DNA from: CAVSUZ01 sp963791885
GTDB lineage: Bacteria > Pseudomonadota > Alphaproteobacteria > Acetobacterales > Acetobacteraceae
DNA: 64,000 bases
NCBI GenBank assembly: GCA_963791885.1
Contig: CAWBUL010000006.1
Location: forward strand, 1,612,001 to 1,676,000
Direction: 5' to 3'
Shown here: positions 1-9,409 of the stretch, piece by piece
How positions within the stretch are numbered: the first letter of the stretch is position 1
Layout of the letters: each line of letters begins with the position of its first letter
Notes under the pieces: generated by a model
The model's input: the letters and a program-made list of their open reading frames with translations, nothing else
Database searches by the model: none
Told to the model about the DNA's origin: nothing
Position numbers and translations under genes: made by a program

Positions 1-395
1 TGATCCTTCACCAGGCGCACCAGCTCCCGCACGCCCGGCATGCCGTCATGCGGGCTGATCGAGGCGAGCCCGATGAACCGCTTGGGGAACTGCGCGAGAA
101 TATCGGCGATCGTCGCATTGCTCGCACGCAGAACGCCCACTTCCACACCGGCACGATCCATCAGGCGGACGAAATCAGGGATGGACATTCCGTGCGACTC
201 ACCCGGATCGGGGGCGCCCGCACCCTCACCGCGACGAGAAAAGATGCGCTCATAGTTGGAAAAGCCATGGCCGGGCGGCGGCGGCAGGCGTTCCGGATCG
301 CCGAATCCCGGCGGGTGAGTTGCCGCTTCCTGCTTGCGCGGCGTGCCGTTTTCGTCAGGCGGAAGGTCGCATTCCAGGTCTATAACTTTGCGCAT
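1..395 (-). CDS. Amidohydrolase-family protein, N-terminal part (cut by window edge)
   Basis: Reading leftwards from ATG at 395, the frame stays open for 131 codons to the window edge, so the C-terminus lies outside. The protein begins MRKVIDLECDLPP and later reads IPDFVRLMDRAGVEVGVLRA, then FPKRFIGLASISPHDG. That layout (start of a TIM barrel, a helix over 'MDRAGV', then a strand reading 'F(I/V)GLASI') is typical of the ACMSD-like amidohydrolase-2 family of metal-dependent hydrolases and decarboxylases. The usual first-strand H-x-H metal motif is not visible at residues 5-10, where the sequence is DLECDL. The gene could therefore be an atypical branch or use other ligands. It is divergent from the amino-acid permease at 570, with 174 bp between them. 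Substrate unknown. Confidence 0.72.
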   Translation of the reverse strand, partial: MRKVIDLECDLPPDENGTPRKQEAATHPPGFGDPERLPPPPGHGFSNYERIFSRRGEGAGAPDPGESHGMSIPDFVRLMDRAGVEVGVLRASNATIADILAQFPKRFIGLASISPHDGMPGVRELVRLVKD

Positions 396-569
396 CTTTC
401 GGTTCCTTGGTGTGATGGATCAGCGTTGCAGTGCATGATGCCGATAGCAGCATCGAATGCCTGAAATAGGTGCATTAATTGCAGTTGCGAGCGTCGGAAT
501 CTCGCTTGACACCGGTCCGGATATTGCCTCCAACACATCTGGCGCTGCTGTGCCCATAGGGGAATAATT

Positions 570-1313
570 ATGTGGGACTGGAGCACATTTTTCCATTACC
601 TCCATAGTCCGTACCTGATCACGGGTGCCGGTATTTCGCTTGGGCTTTCGATCGGTGCGATGGCCATCGGTCTCGTCTGCGGCCTGGCCGCGGCGCTGAT
701 GCGAATGTCGCACAATCCGCTGATCCGGCAGCCGGCGACGTTCTACATATGGTTGTTCCGCGGCACCCCAGTGCTCGTGCAACTGATCATCATCTATACC
801 GGACTTCCCCAATTGGGCATTAAGCTGAGTGTGTTGTCGTCGGCGCTGCTCGGCCTAGGCGTCAACGAGGGTGCCTACCTAGCCGAGATCATCCGCGCCG
901 GCATATCGGCGGTCCCGCGCGGACAGTTTGAGGCGGCGCGGTCGATCGGAATGACCCGCACGACCACGATGCGGGTCGTTGTCATGCCGCAGGCATTGCG
1001 GATCATCATACCCCCGCTCGGGAACTCCTTTAACGGTCTGATGAAGACGTCATCGTTGGCATCCGTCATCTCCATGAACGAATTGCTGCGCCGCACAGAG
1101 CTACTGATCCAGGTGCAGTTCAAGGTGCTTGAGATTTTCGTGGATGCGGCGATTTTCTACCTTGTGCTGACGACGCTATGGGGTTTCGTGCAGCGGCGGC
1201 TTGAGGCGCATTTCTCGCGTTCGGTGACCGCCTCCAGCAGATCGCGCCAGCCGGCCCCTGAGGCGAAGATACTGGAACTCACCGACGCGGTGGTGTCCCA
1301 TGATGCCACCTGA
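570..1313 (+). CDS. Polar amino-acid ABC transporter, permease subunit (His/Glu/Gln/opine family)
   Basis: Inner-membrane permease of 247 residues, the usual length for HisM/GlnP-type subunits. Hydrophobic segments are visible at about residues 15-45, 55-95 and 190-215. The cytoplasmic EAA loop that docks on the ATPase is clear near residues 127-150 (FEAARSIGMT ... MPQALRIIIPPLGN). The ATG at 570 is preceded by AGGGGA at good spacing. It overlaps the following ATPase gene by 14 bp, so the two are co-translated. No binding protein follows; the fitting one lies 3 kb away on the other strand (4555-5433). An import role is well supported, the substrate is not. Confidence 0.92.
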   Translation: MWDWSTFFHYLHSPYLITGAGISLGLSIGAMAIGLVCGLAAALMRMSHNPLIRQPATFYIWLFRGTPVLVQLIIIYTGLPQLGIKLSVLSSALLGLGVNEGAYLAEIIRAGISAVPRGQFEAARSIGMTRTTTMRVVVMPQALRIIIPPLGNSFNGLMKTSSLASVISMNELLRRTELLIQVQFKVLEIFVDAAIFYLVLTTLWGFVQRRLEAHFSRSVTASSRSRQPAPEAKILELTDAVVSHDAT

Positions 1314-2094
1314 TGCCACACCGCAATGGATGGTCGAGGCGAGGGGCATCCACAAATTCTTCGGCAGCAATCACGTGCTGCGCGGCGTCGATATGTCGGT
1401 GGCTCGCGGCGAGGTGGTGGTCGTTGTTGGCCCCAGCGGCAGCGGCAAGAGCACTTTCCTGCGAACGCTGAACCAACTCGATGCGCCCGACAAAGGCACC
1501 GTGACGATCGACGGGACGCTGCTGGGTTATCGCACCGGCAGCAATGGGCGCATGATCGCCGTGTCCGATGCAGTGTTGTCGCGGCAGCGGCAGCATGTCG
1601 GCATGGTGTTCCAACAGTTCAATCTGTTCAGTCATATGACCGCTCTGGAAAACATCATGTCCGGGCCGGTACAGGTCCTGCATCGCGCCAAAGCAGAAGC
1701 AGCGCAAGACGCGCAACAGCTGCTGGAGCTGGTGGCGCTGGGGGACAAGGGGCAATTCTATCCAGAGCAGCTCTCCGGCGGGCAACAACAACGTGTTGCC
1801 ATCGCTCGATCCCTGGCAATGCATCCCAAGGTGATGCTGTTCGACGAACCGACTTCCGCGCTGGACCCGGAGATGGTCGCGGAGGTTCTGCAGGTGATGC
1901 TGGACCTGACCCGGCGGGGGATGACGATGATCATCGTGACACATGAAATCCAGTTCGCCAACAAGGCGGCAGACCGCATTGTTTTCATGGAAGGTGGCGA
2001 GATCGTCGAGCAGGGGCGACCGGAGGAGTTGGTGGCGAACCCGCGCAATGAGCGGACACAGAAATTCCTGCGGCTGGTGACGGGCAGAGTCTGA
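1300..2094 (+). CDS. Polar amino-acid ABC transporter, ATP-binding subunit (GlnQ/HisP-like)
   Basis: 264-residue ATPase. Walker A is GPSGSGKST at residues 44-52. The Q-loop region reads VGMVFQQFNLFSH, the signature is LSGGQQQR, Walker B is VMLFDEPTSALDPEMV and the H-loop is IIVTHEIQFA. All catalytic elements are intact. The 'FSHMTALENIMSGP' stretch after the Q-loop is characteristic of the polar amino-acid (PAAT) subfamily. It overlaps the permease gene by 14 bp, and the LLM gene at 2099 follows after 4 bp, which makes a four-gene plus-strand operon (570-4545). Start is ATG-ATG; the first was taken. Confidence 0.93.
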   Translation: MMPPDATPQWMVEARGIHKFFGSNHVLRGVDMSVARGEVVVVVGPSGSGKSTFLRTLNQLDAPDKGTVTIDGTLLGYRTGSNGRMIAVSDAVLSRQRQHVGMVFQQFNLFSHMTALENIMSGPVQVLHRAKAEAAQDAQQLLELVALGDKGQFYPEQLSGGQQQRVAIARSLAMHPKVMLFDEPTSALDPEMVAEVLQVMLDLTRRGMTMIIVTHEIQFANKAADRIVFMEGGEIVEQGRPEELVANPRNERTQKFLRLVTGRV

Positions 2095-2098
2095 TCGC

Positions 2099-3217
2099 AT
2101 GCTGCATCTGACGTTGTCGCTCGCCGGTAGCGGCTATCATCCTGCGTCCTGGCAGGTGTCACGTTTGCCGCCGTCGCCGAGCGCCACGTCACTTTACCCA
2201 ATCCTGGCCGCAGCCGAGCGCGCTTGCATGGACGCGATTCTGCTCGGCCATGGTCTTGAGTGTCTGCGCGTGGGCGAGAGCGGCCAGGTCAACACAATGC
2301 ATCTCGATCCGCTGCCGCTGGCCGGCGCCTCGCTGGCGAGAACGCGGCGGATCGGTGTGGTGGCGGGCTGGACGGTCGATTTCTCCGAACCGTTTCACGT
2401 GGCGCGCGTGCTGGCGACCTTGGATCATCTGTCGTACGGCCGCGCCGGCTGGCTGGTGCAGATCTTCGGCACGGATGCGCTGACGCCGCGTATCGGGCGA
2501 TCGCTCGGCACCGAGACGCTGTCAGATTATTGCGAGCGGGCGCACGAGTTCATCGACGCAGTTCAAGAGCTGTGGGACAGCTGGGAGGATGAAGCCTTCA
2601 CGGTGGACAAGCCGAGCGGCACGTTCGTCGATCCCGGTCACGTGCACCTTGTGGATCATCACGGCCGCTACTTCACCATTCGTGGTCCGCTGAATGTGCC
2701 GCGGCCACCGCAAGGGCATCCGGTTTTGATGCATACCGATCCCGGCGATGCAGACGGTCGGCGACTAGTCGTGTCGACAGCCGACGTCATTCTGACGCGA
2801 TATGGGACAGCGGCCGAGACCGCAGCGCGGTCCAGGGAACTCCGCCGGGATCGCGATACGGAATCATTTCGCGTACTGGCGGATCTTTGCATCATACTCG
2901 CGCCGACGGAGGCTGCGGCCCAGGAGCGTGCGGCACAGCTCGACGCACTGGTCGCGCCTGGAAGCGCCGTGCCGCGATACGTCGGAACACCGGCCGGATT
3001 GGTCGAATTATTCGCGCGGTGGTCAGCCGAAGGAGCGTGCGACGGGTTCAATCTGTTTCCTGCGGTGCTGCCCGACGATGTTGACCTGCTTACCGATGCG
3101 GCGATTCCTCTGGCGCAGGAGCGAGGCTTGGTTCGACGCAACTATGGCGGAACGACGTTGCGGGAGCATCTGGGGCTGCGCCGGCCGGTAAGCCAATTTG
3201 CGGAGAACTCAGATTGA
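2099..3217 (+). CDS. LLM-class flavin-dependent monooxygenase (NtaA/SnaA/DszA family)
   Basis: 372-residue luciferase-like monooxygenase that should use reduced FMN and oxygen to attack a C-N or C-S bond of a small substrate. It shares block after block with the gene that follows: TLDHLSYGRAGW, FIDAVQELWDSWEDEA, the GTFVDPGHVHLVDHHGRYF region and LNVPRPPQGHPVL. These are hallmarks of the nitrilotriacetate / pristinamycin / dibenzothiophene-sulfone monooxygenase family. It is about 70 residues shorter than its neighbour, mainly in the middle and N-terminus, so the pair may be an old duplication with divergent substrate pockets. A separate flavin reductase is normally needed and none is seen in the window. 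Its stop overlaps the next gene's TTG by 4 bp. Confidence 0.85.
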   Translation: MLHLTLSLAGSGYHPASWQVSRLPPSPSATSLYPILAAAERACMDAILLGHGLECLRVGESGQVNTMHLDPLPLAGASLARTRRIGVVAGWTVDFSEPFHVARVLATLDHLSYGRAGWLVQIFGTDALTPRIGRSLGTETLSDYCERAHEFIDAVQELWDSWEDEAFTVDKPSGTFVDPGHVHLVDHHGRYFTIRGPLNVPRPPQGHPVLMHTDPGDADGRRLVVSTADVILTRYGTAAETAARSRELRRDRDTESFRVLADLCIILAPTEAAAQERAAQLDALVAPGSAVPRYVGTPAGLVELFARWSAEGACDGFNLFPAVLPDDVDLLTDAAIPLAQERGLVRRNYGGTTLREHLGLRRPVSQFAENSD

Positions 3218-4545
3218 GCATGCCACAGATGCATCTCGGTCTTTTCATCTATCCGGCCGGCCATCACATCGCCAGTTGGCGCCATCCGAGGGTGGATGCG
3301 CGTGCCATCGCCGGGATGGATTATTACCGAACAGCGGCCAAGCTCGCTGAACAGGGCAAGTTCGATCTGTTCTTCGTAGGCGACATGCTCGCGGCGCGTG
3401 AGAAGGACGGGCGCGTGGTTCGCGAAGGCGGGCTGAATAATCTTGACTCGATCTCCATCACCTCGGCGATCGCAGCCGATACGGAGTGCCTGGGCCTGAT
3501 CGCCACCCTCTCCACCACCTATAACGAGCCCTATCCCATTGCGGAACGCTTCGCGTCGCTGGATCATATCAGTGGCGGCCGGGCGGGCTGGAACATTATC
3601 ACCACGGCGAATGACGACGCGGCGTATAATTTCAGCCAGAAGAGTCACATGGAAAAGACGCTCCGCTACGAACGGGCGAAAGAGTTCGTCGATATCTGCA
3701 CGGCACTGTGGGATAGCTGGGACGACAATGCTTTGATTGCCGACCGGACGCGGGGGTTATTTGTCGATCCAGCGCGTATCCATCCGATCGATCATCACGG
3801 TCGGTTCTTCTCTGTGCAGGGCGCACTGCAACTGCCGCGTCCACCGCAGGGTTGGCCGGTGCTGGTGCAGGCGGGCGGATCGCCGGCCGGCATCGAATTC
3901 GCGGCAATGGTAGCCGAGACGATTTTCGCGGCGCAAAGCAATCTGGAGGAGGCGCGGGCTTTCCGCGAAACGGTCAAGCGGCGGATGACGGAGTACGGTC
4001 GCTGTGCCGAAGAGCTGAAGATATTACCGGGATTGTCGCCGATCGTCGCCGCCACGGAACAAGAGGCGCAGCGCAAGGAAGCTGAGCTCGACGAGCTGAT
4101 CCTTCCAGCGGTCGGCGTGTGGATGTTAAGCGAGCAGATGCGGTTTCGACTTTACGACTATGCGCTGGATGCGAAACTGCCGACTGACGATATTCGTGCC
4201 TCGGACCAGTCATTCACACCACGGGTGGTGAGCCTGATGGAACGTGCGGATCGGGACGGGCTGACGGTGCGCGCGTGCGCCAACCTGGTGGCGAAGTCCC
4301 GCTCGCATGGGACGTTTGTCGGTACCGTGGAAGGGCTGGTGGACTACATGCGGCTTTGGGTCGAGTCCGGCGGGTGCGACGGGTTCAACATCATGCCGGC
4401 CCATTTTCCGGACGAGTTGACCCTGTTCATTGAAGAGGTGGTGCCGGTGTTGCAGCGCCGGGGATTGTTCCGGACAGAATACGCCGGTCCGATGCTACGG
4501 GATCATCTGGGGCTTTCATATCCACACCGGCGCCGGTCCAGATAG
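3214..4545 (+). CDS. LLM-class flavin-dependent monooxygenase (NtaA/SnaA/DszA family), full length
   Basis: 443 residues, the normal size for the NtaA/SnaA/DszA family. Motifs include MHLGLFIYPAGHHIASWR at the start, DLFFVGDMLA, LATLSTTYNEPYPIAERFASLDHIS, GRAGWNIITTANDDAAYNF and VQAGGSPAG. The start taken is TTG at 3214, overlapping the previous stop (TTGA); an ATG two codons later (3220) is a plausible alternative. The product is expected to be a cytoplasmic FMNH2-dependent oxygenase acting on an aminopolycarboxylate, sulfone or similar small molecule. Because it sits with an amino-acid-type importer, an amine-containing substrate seems likely (inference). It converges on the binding-protein gene with 9 bp between the two stops. 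Confidence 0.9.
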   Translation: MSMPQMHLGLFIYPAGHHIASWRHPRVDARAIAGMDYYRTAAKLAEQGKFDLFFVGDMLAAREKDGRVVREGGLNNLDSISITSAIAADTECLGLIATLSTTYNEPYPIAERFASLDHISGGRAGWNIITTANDDAAYNFSQKSHMEKTLRYERAKEFVDICTALWDSWDDNALIADRTRGLFVDPARIHPIDHHGRFFSVQGALQLPRPPQGWPVLVQAGGSPAGIEFAAMVAETIFAAQSNLEEARAFRETVKRRMTEYGRCAEELKILPGLSPIVAATEQEAQRKEAELDELILPAVGVWMLSEQMRFRLYDYALDAKLPTDDIRASDQSFTPRVVSLMERADRDGLTVRACANLVAKSRSHGTFVGTVEGLVDYMRLWVESGGCDGFNIMPAHFPDELTLFIEEVVPVLQRRGLFRTEYAGPMLRDHLGLSYPHRRRSR

Positions 4546-4554
4546 AAGCCGCTG

Positions 4555-5433
4555 TTATTGGGACTGCGCCGTGCAGTTCGGGGCCGGGATCGGGCCACCG
4601 GTTACCTTGTACGGCCCCGGTAGCACGCAGTGCCCATATGGCTTGAAGATCTTGTCGAAAGTCCCGTCCGTGTGCATGTCGTTCATCACCTTGGCGACGG
4701 CGTCGGCGATGGCTGGCTCCTTGAAGGCCAGCGCCTCGGCATGCGGGTCGTAGCCGGTCAGGGCAATGCGGAAGAAATCCACACCCTTGTTGCGATAATA
4801 ATAAGCCTCTTCGGTGCCGATAAAGGCGCCTTGAACCTGTCCGGCGGAGAGTGCCTGCAGCACGGTGGCGTAGGTATCGAAGGTATGAATGTCGATCGGC
4901 GGTTTGCCGGCCTTCTGCAATGCGGCACTGGCGGTTTGCGCATCATGATAATCGACGGTGCCCAACTCTACGCCGAAACTCTTGCCCGAGAAATACTCAG
5001 GACCGTCAATTTTATCAGTGTTCGACTTTGGCACCACGATCGCCATGGTCGAAGCACCATAGGGAATCATGAGGACCTGTGCCGCCCGGTCTGGGGTATA
5101 GAACATGAAGGAGTCGATCATATCGATCCGCCCCTCCTTCAAAAGCGGGATCATGGTAGCAAACTGCGTGCTCTGAAAGGCCATTTTCAGGCACAGCCGC
5201 GTTGCGATTTCGTTGCCTAGATCAACGTCAAGGCCGACGAGCTTGCCGCTGTCATCTATGTATTGGATCGGCGCCACGGTGGGATTGATCGCGGCAATCA
5301 GCGATCCTTCCTGCACCAGCGGCGGATGACCGAGCGCTGGCGAGCAATTGCCTTGCGCCCGTGCGGCAGGACCAAGCCCAGTGGCAAGTGCCACAGCAAA
5401 AACAGCCAGGCAACCGGACCATTTCGTCATCAT
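4555..5433 (-). CDS. Amino-acid-type ABC transporter substrate-binding protein
   Basis: 292-residue periplasmic protein of the SBP_bac_3 family. A Sec signal peptide ends near residue 26 (AARAQG). Ligand-domain landmarks are GSLIAAINPTVAPIQYID, LVGLDVDLGNEIATRL, LLKEGRIDMIDS and the second-lobe stretch ALSAGQVQGAFIG. Two cysteines, one just after the signal peptide and one at KPYGHC near the end, could form a disulfide. ATG at 5433 overlaps the stop of the upstream CoA-ligase gene (ATGA), so it is the last gene of the minus-strand catabolic operon. It most likely serves the permease and ATPase at 570-2094, which lack a binding protein of their own. Confidence 0.9.
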   Translation of the reverse strand: MMTKWSGCLAVFAVALATGLGPAARAQGNCSPALGHPPLVQEGSLIAAINPTVAPIQYIDDSGKLVGLDVDLGNEIATRLCLKMAFQSTQFATMIPLLKEGRIDMIDSFMFYTPDRAAQVLMIPYGASTMAIVVPKSNTDKIDGPEYFSGKSFGVELGTVDYHDAQTASAALQKAGKPPIDIHTFDTYATVLQALSAGQVQGAFIGTEEAYYYRNKGVDFFRIALTGYDPHAEALAFKEPAIADAVAKVMNDMHTDGTFDKIFKPYGHCVLPGPYKVTGGPIPAPNCTAQSQ

Positions 5434-7526
5434 ATCCCCCTGAATTCTGTTCGTACGTCCACGGCGCAGACCCCTGCACCGGCCTCTCCCACGATCAGCG
5501 GGTTTATTTCCAAATCGGCCAGACGTTTGCCCAGATCGTGCGCCAGCCAGCTCAACCGTTCCAGCGAATTGACGACAGCCTCAACATCTCGGGGCGGTCC
5601 GCCTCGCCAGGAACCAAGCAGTCTGGAGCAACGCAAACTTTGTACCAATCGCGCGGCGTCCGCATGTGCGAGCGGCGCGGGGGCCGACGCGACGTCGTGA
5701 AGGAGCTCGACCAGCGTGCCACCAGCACCCACCATGACGAACGGACCGAACTGAGGATCATTGCGTATGGACAGGATCAGCTCCAATCCAGCTGCTGCCT
5801 GTTTCTGCACCAGGCAGCCGGTGAACTGGTCGGAAAGACCGTGGCGGGCGACGGAGGCGACGATGTCGTTCCACGCGGCACTGACTGCCGCTGCATCCGC
5901 AAGACCGATTTTGACAGCTTGCAGCTCCGTCTTGTGAGTCACACCGGCAACTTGGCCCTTCAGCACGACAGGGAAGCCAGTCGATTCCGCCGCTGCAGCC
6001 GCTTGCTCCGCGGTGGCGCAAAGCGCTGCGCGCGGCGAAGTTATGCCGTAGGCGGCAAGAAGCGCCGGCGCATCGTCCAAGGGAGGCAGTTTCGCTGGCA
6101 GATTGGCGGGACGTTGCGGCGCTTCCGTGAACGTGGCCAGTCCGGCGCGATAATCGAACAGGCCGCGCAGCGCCGACAGCAAGTCGTCTGTCGATTCAAA
6201 ATACGCAATGCCGAGTTCGCGCAGGATCGCGCGTGGGCCATCCGCCGCGCGCCCCGGCAGCAGCACGGCGAGGACAGGCTTGCCTGACTCGAGTGCGGTC
6301 TGTGCCAGCGTGCGGACACGTGCCGAAAAAAACGGCATCGATGTGAGGTACAGCAGCACAAATCCGACCTCCGGCGCCCACGCCAGCACACGCATCGCGG
6401 GTGCGGCGATGTCATCCGGCTGTGACGGAAGGCGGCCGCCAAGATCGATCGGGTTGTCGGCTTGCGGCGGCAGCAGCAGCTTGCCCAACTCGCCGCGGAC
6501 GGACGGCGACAGGCGCGCGAGCTGAAAGCCCGCGCCAACAACGCGGTCCACCATCAGGCCCGTGCCACCGCCCGAGCCTGATAGGATACCGATTCCGTCG
6601 GTTTTTGGCACAGGGACACGGATCAGCAGATCGGCGATCCGCATCATCATTACCGGATCATCGGCAAGGACGACATTGTGTGCACGACAGATCGCGGTGA
6701 ATGAATCGTAGTCGCCCGCAAGACTGGCGGTGTGCGATCGCGCGGCCCGCACACCATCGCTCGTCTTCCCGGTCTTGACGACCACCATCGGCTTGCCGGC
6801 GCGCCGGCATGCAGCAGCGGCACGCACGAAGCGGGCCGGATCACGCAGTCCCTCGATATAAACGCAGATCGCTTCGGTCGCAGGATCGTCGATGAAGTAT
6901 TCCAGGAAGTCGCAGATCTCCAGGTCCGACTGGTTGCCCAGCGAAACGCAGCCGCTGAATCCGATCCCTTCGGCGATAGCGCGGTCGAACAGGGATACCA
7001 TCAGGGCGCCGCTCTGACTTATCAGGCCAATGCGGCCCGGCAGCAGCTCTACCGTGTCGAGTACGACGGAGGAGCAAAGGGCGAGCTGCGACAGTGGATT
7101 GATCAGCCCCATGCAGTTTGGCCCAATGATCCGCATGCCTACGGGCAGCGCGATCTCCAGGATACGCTGCTGCAAGGCAGCGCCAGCGTCGTTCGCTTCG
7201 GCAAATCCGGTCGAGATAATGACACAGCAACCAACACCAGCCGCTGCGCACTGCTCGATCGCCGGCAGCAGATGGTTGACCGGCACAGCCAGGATCGCGA
7301 CCTCCGGCTTCATCGCCACGTCGGCGAGGGCGGCATAGGCTGTGCGGCCAAAAATCTCCCGCGGGCGCGGGTTGATGGGCACGATTTCGCCAGTGAAGCC
7401 ATGTCGGACCAGGAAGTGCATGATCCGGCCACCAAACTTGTCCCGATCTTCGGACGCGCCGAAGACCGCGACAGAACGAGGCTGCAGGATCTCCCGGACG
7501 GACAGGCGGGGCGGCTGTGCGTTCAC
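5430..7526 (-). CDS. Acyl-CoA synthetase, ADP-forming (acetate--CoA ligase family), fused alpha-beta
   Basis: 698-residue single-chain NDP-forming acyl-CoA synthetase. Order: CoA-binding Rossmann domain (residues 10-105, VAVFGASEDRDKFGGRI), succinyl-CoA-ligase-like domain (about 150-290, with LISQSGALM), a second ligase domain, then a C-terminal ATP-grasp domain (about 470-695, FPVVLKGQVAGVTHKTE). The phospho-acceptor His is probably His265 in RSHTASLAGDYDS. It should activate an organic acid to its CoA ester at the cost of ATP to ADP, or run backwards to make ATP. GTG at 7526 overlaps the dioxygenase stop (GTGA). With the enoyl-CoA hydratase two genes upstream, it suggests CoA-linked breakdown of the product released by the oxygenases. 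Confidence 0.9.
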   Translation of the reverse strand: MNAQPPRLSVREILQPRSVAVFGASEDRDKFGGRIMHFLVRHGFTGEIVPINPRPREIFGRTAYAALADVAMKPEVAILAVPVNHLLPAIEQCAAAGVGCCVIISTGFAEANDAGAALQQRILEIALPVGMRIIGPNCMGLINPLSQLALCSSVVLDTVELLPGRIGLISQSGALMVSLFDRAIAEGIGFSGCVSLGNQSDLEICDFLEYFIDDPATEAICVYIEGLRDPARFVRAAAACRRAGKPMVVVKTGKTSDGVRAARSHTASLAGDYDSFTAICRAHNVVLADDPVMMMRIADLLIRVPVPKTDGIGILSGSGGGTGLMVDRVVGAGFQLARLSPSVRGELGKLLLPPQADNPIDLGGRLPSQPDDIAAPAMRVLAWAPEVGFVLLYLTSMPFFSARVRTLAQTALESGKPVLAVLLPGRAADGPRAILRELGIAYFESTDDLLSALRGLFDYRAGLATFTEAPQRPANLPAKLPPLDDAPALLAAYGITSPRAALCATAEQAAAAAESTGFPVVLKGQVAGVTHKTELQAVKIGLADAAAVSAAWNDIVASVARHGLSDQFTGCLVQKQAAAGLELILSIRNDPQFGPFVMVGAGGTLVELLHDVASAPAPLAHADAARLVQSLRCSRLLGSWRGGPPRDVEAVVNSLERLSWLAHDLGKRLADLEINPLIVGEAGAGVCAVDVRTEFRGI

Positions 7527-8569
7527 GCTGCCGCCGGGGATTGGAAGGCGACCTCGGCAATCTGGTTCGGACCGTAACCATTATGCGCCGGGAAATTCTC
7601 CGCCAGCGGACGGCGTTCGCGGAACGTCAGCCAGAGACGAATCATATGACGGCGGCGCTCCGGTTCGGGGTAGTCCTCGAAACCGGTGCGGGAATGCAGC
7701 ACTGTATAGTTGTTACAAAGCTGCATGTCGCCGACCCGCAAATCCATGTCGAGATGGATGGCTGGGTCGTAGGCAAGGCTGTCCAGGAAATCGAGCGACG
7801 CCTTCTCCAGCGGTTCGAGCGGCTTGCCGGTCTTCTCGGAGGCGGCGTTGATTTGGTTACGGACCAGACGGGAGCTGACCTGGCCGTCCTTGGCGCCGAA
7901 TACCGGCAGACGGTACTGGGTCACCGGATCAGCCGTCAGCGCTGCTTCCCGCTTGATGTAGTGAAAGCCCCTGTACAGCGGCGGCAGGTATTCCGGATGC
8001 TGGCGAAGGATTTCGTTGTGCAGCGTGACGGAGCTAACGATGCTGCTCAAGCCGCCGCTTTTCGCGCGCCGCAGGCACAGCAGACCGACCAGATCGCAGC
8101 TGTCGCTATGGAACGGCAAATGCGCGTTCGTCTCATAGCCGCGCACGTCGATGTCACCGTAGCGGCGGCCATGATCGTACACATGGCCGAGCAGATCGCC
8201 CTGCGGGTTTTGGCGGACGGGCATGCCGAGATAGGAGCCGATGCCCCAAAAGATCAGTCCGACATCGTCATCGCTGTAGTCGGTCGCGTTCAGCCCGCGC
8301 ACCACGACGAAACCGCGACCGGTGCGAATTTCCTCCAGCCATTGCGCCAGTTTGGGGGCAAGATGCGGCAGCGGAAAACTGCTGCGTCCGACCTGCCCGA
8401 GGCTCAGACCCTGCGCATGGACTGCTCGTACCGCCGCCCCAATATCTCCCAGGTCCTGCTCATCAAGATGGACAAGCCAACTGGGATCGTTGGCGAGGTC
8501 ACGCCCGAACCAAGCCGATGGGTGAGTGATCGGCTGCGCATGAATCTGGTCCGACATTGTTTTCCCCAT
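7523..8569 (-). CDS. TauD/TfdA-family Fe(II)/2-oxoglutarate dioxygenase
   Basis: 348 residues. The facial-triad H-x-D is visible as LPFHSDSCDL (His154, Asp156). The distal His lies in NNYTVLHSRTGF and the 2-oxoglutarate-binding Arg in RRHMIRLWLTF. The family hydroxylates sulfonates, aryloxyacids, carnitine precursors and similar substrates, using 2-oxoglutarate, O2 and Fe(II). The start is ATG at 8569, preceded by GGGGAG; ATG at 8557 is a weaker alternative. It sits 22 bp after the enoyl-CoA hydratase and overlaps the CoA ligase. The substrate cannot be read from the sequence, though the DMQLCNN and F-H-S-D blocks are strongly conserved in catabolic members. Confidence 0.9.
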   Translation of the reverse strand: MGKTMSDQIHAQPITHPSAWFGRDLANDPSWLVHLDEQDLGDIGAAVRAVHAQGLSLGQVGRSSFPLPHLAPKLAQWLEEIRTGRGFVVVRGLNATDYSDDDVGLIFWGIGSYLGMPVRQNPQGDLLGHVYDHGRRYGDIDVRGYETNAHLPFHSDSCDLVGLLCLRRAKSGGLSSIVSSVTLHNEILRQHPEYLPPLYRGFHYIKREAALTADPVTQYRLPVFGAKDGQVSSRLVRNQINAASEKTGKPLEPLEKASLDFLDSLAYDPAIHLDMDLRVGDMQLCNNYTVLHSRTGFEDYPEPERRRHMIRLWLTFRERRPLAENFPAHNGYGPNQIAEVAFQSPAAA

Positions 8570-8591
8570 TGGGATCTCCCCTCCGGCGGGA

Positions 8592-9377
8592 TCAAAGGTC
8601 GCGGAAATTGGGTTTTCGCTTTTCCAGCATCGCGCTCATTCCTTCCGCTGCGTCTGGGTGGGCGAAGACGGATCGGCTGAGCTGTTCTTCGTACTCCGCC
8701 ATCTCATCCCAGCTATGGCGCAGATTGAAATTTACCGCCTGGCGGATCGCCAGCAGCGCGTTCGGCGAGGCGCCGGCGATGCGTGTGGCGGCGTCTATGG
8801 CCTCGTCCATCAACGCGGCGCGCGGCACGACCTTGGTGATAAGGCCAAGCTCATAGGCACGCTCCGCGCCGAAATCCGAGCCGAGGACAAGCAGGTCAAG
8901 GGCGCGGGACCGACCCAATAGTCGCGGCAGCCGGTGCAATCCCATGCCCCAGCTTGGAATGATGCCGAGATAGGCGTCGCCTGCGCGGAAAACGGCATTG
9001 TCGGCCGCAATCCGGATATCGCAGACCCAACCGATCGCCGTGCCTCCGCCGATGCAATAACCGTGGATTGCCGCCACGACTGGCTTGCAGCCGGATTCGA
9101 TGCGCTGGAGCGTACGGCGGCCGAGGGCGCGGAAGGCCGCGGCTGCGTCCGGATCGCGCAAGCGGGATTCATCGCGCAGATCGGCGCCGGCGCAGAACGC
9201 CTTCTCGCCCGTGCTGGTCAGGATCACGCAGCGGATGGAGGGATCCGCCTCGACCTCATCCAGCACGCTATGCAGCGCCTCTATCGTCGCGAGGGAGGCG
9301 GCGTTCACCGGCGGATTGTTCAGGCGGATGATGCCGATGCGGTCAGAACGTTCCAACAGAACCAGATCTTGCTGCAT
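8592..9377 (-). CDS. Enoyl-CoA hydratase/isomerase family protein
   Basis: 261-residue crotonase-fold enzyme. Oxyanion-hole segments are EKAFCAGADLRD and AIHGYCIGGGTAIGW, followed by LGIIPSWGMGLHRLPRLLG. At the site where hydratases usually carry the catalytic Glu of 'QPEIxLG', this protein reads GDAYLG, so an Asp appears to stand in. That could mean an isomerase or hydrolase activity instead of classical hydration. The frame is open to 9431, but ATG at 9377 has GGAGATCC immediately upstream and is the better start. Neighbours are an M20 peptidase (32 bp upstream) and a dioxygenase. Confidence 0.88.
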   Translation of the reverse strand: MQQDLVLLERSDRIGIIRLNNPPVNAASLATIEALHSVLDEVEADPSIRCVILTSTGEKAFCAGADLRDESRLRDPDAAAAFRALGRRTLQRIESGCKPVVAAIHGYCIGGGTAIGWVCDIRIAADNAVFRAGDAYLGIIPSWGMGLHRLPRLLGRSRALDLLVLGSDFGAERAYELGLITKVVPRAALMDEAIDAATRIAGASPNALLAIRQAVNFNLRHSWDEMAEYEEQLSRSVFAHPDAAEGMSAMLEKRKPNFRDL

Positions 9378-9409
9378 CGGATCTCCTGCCAAGGGATAAG
9401 GCTGTCGCG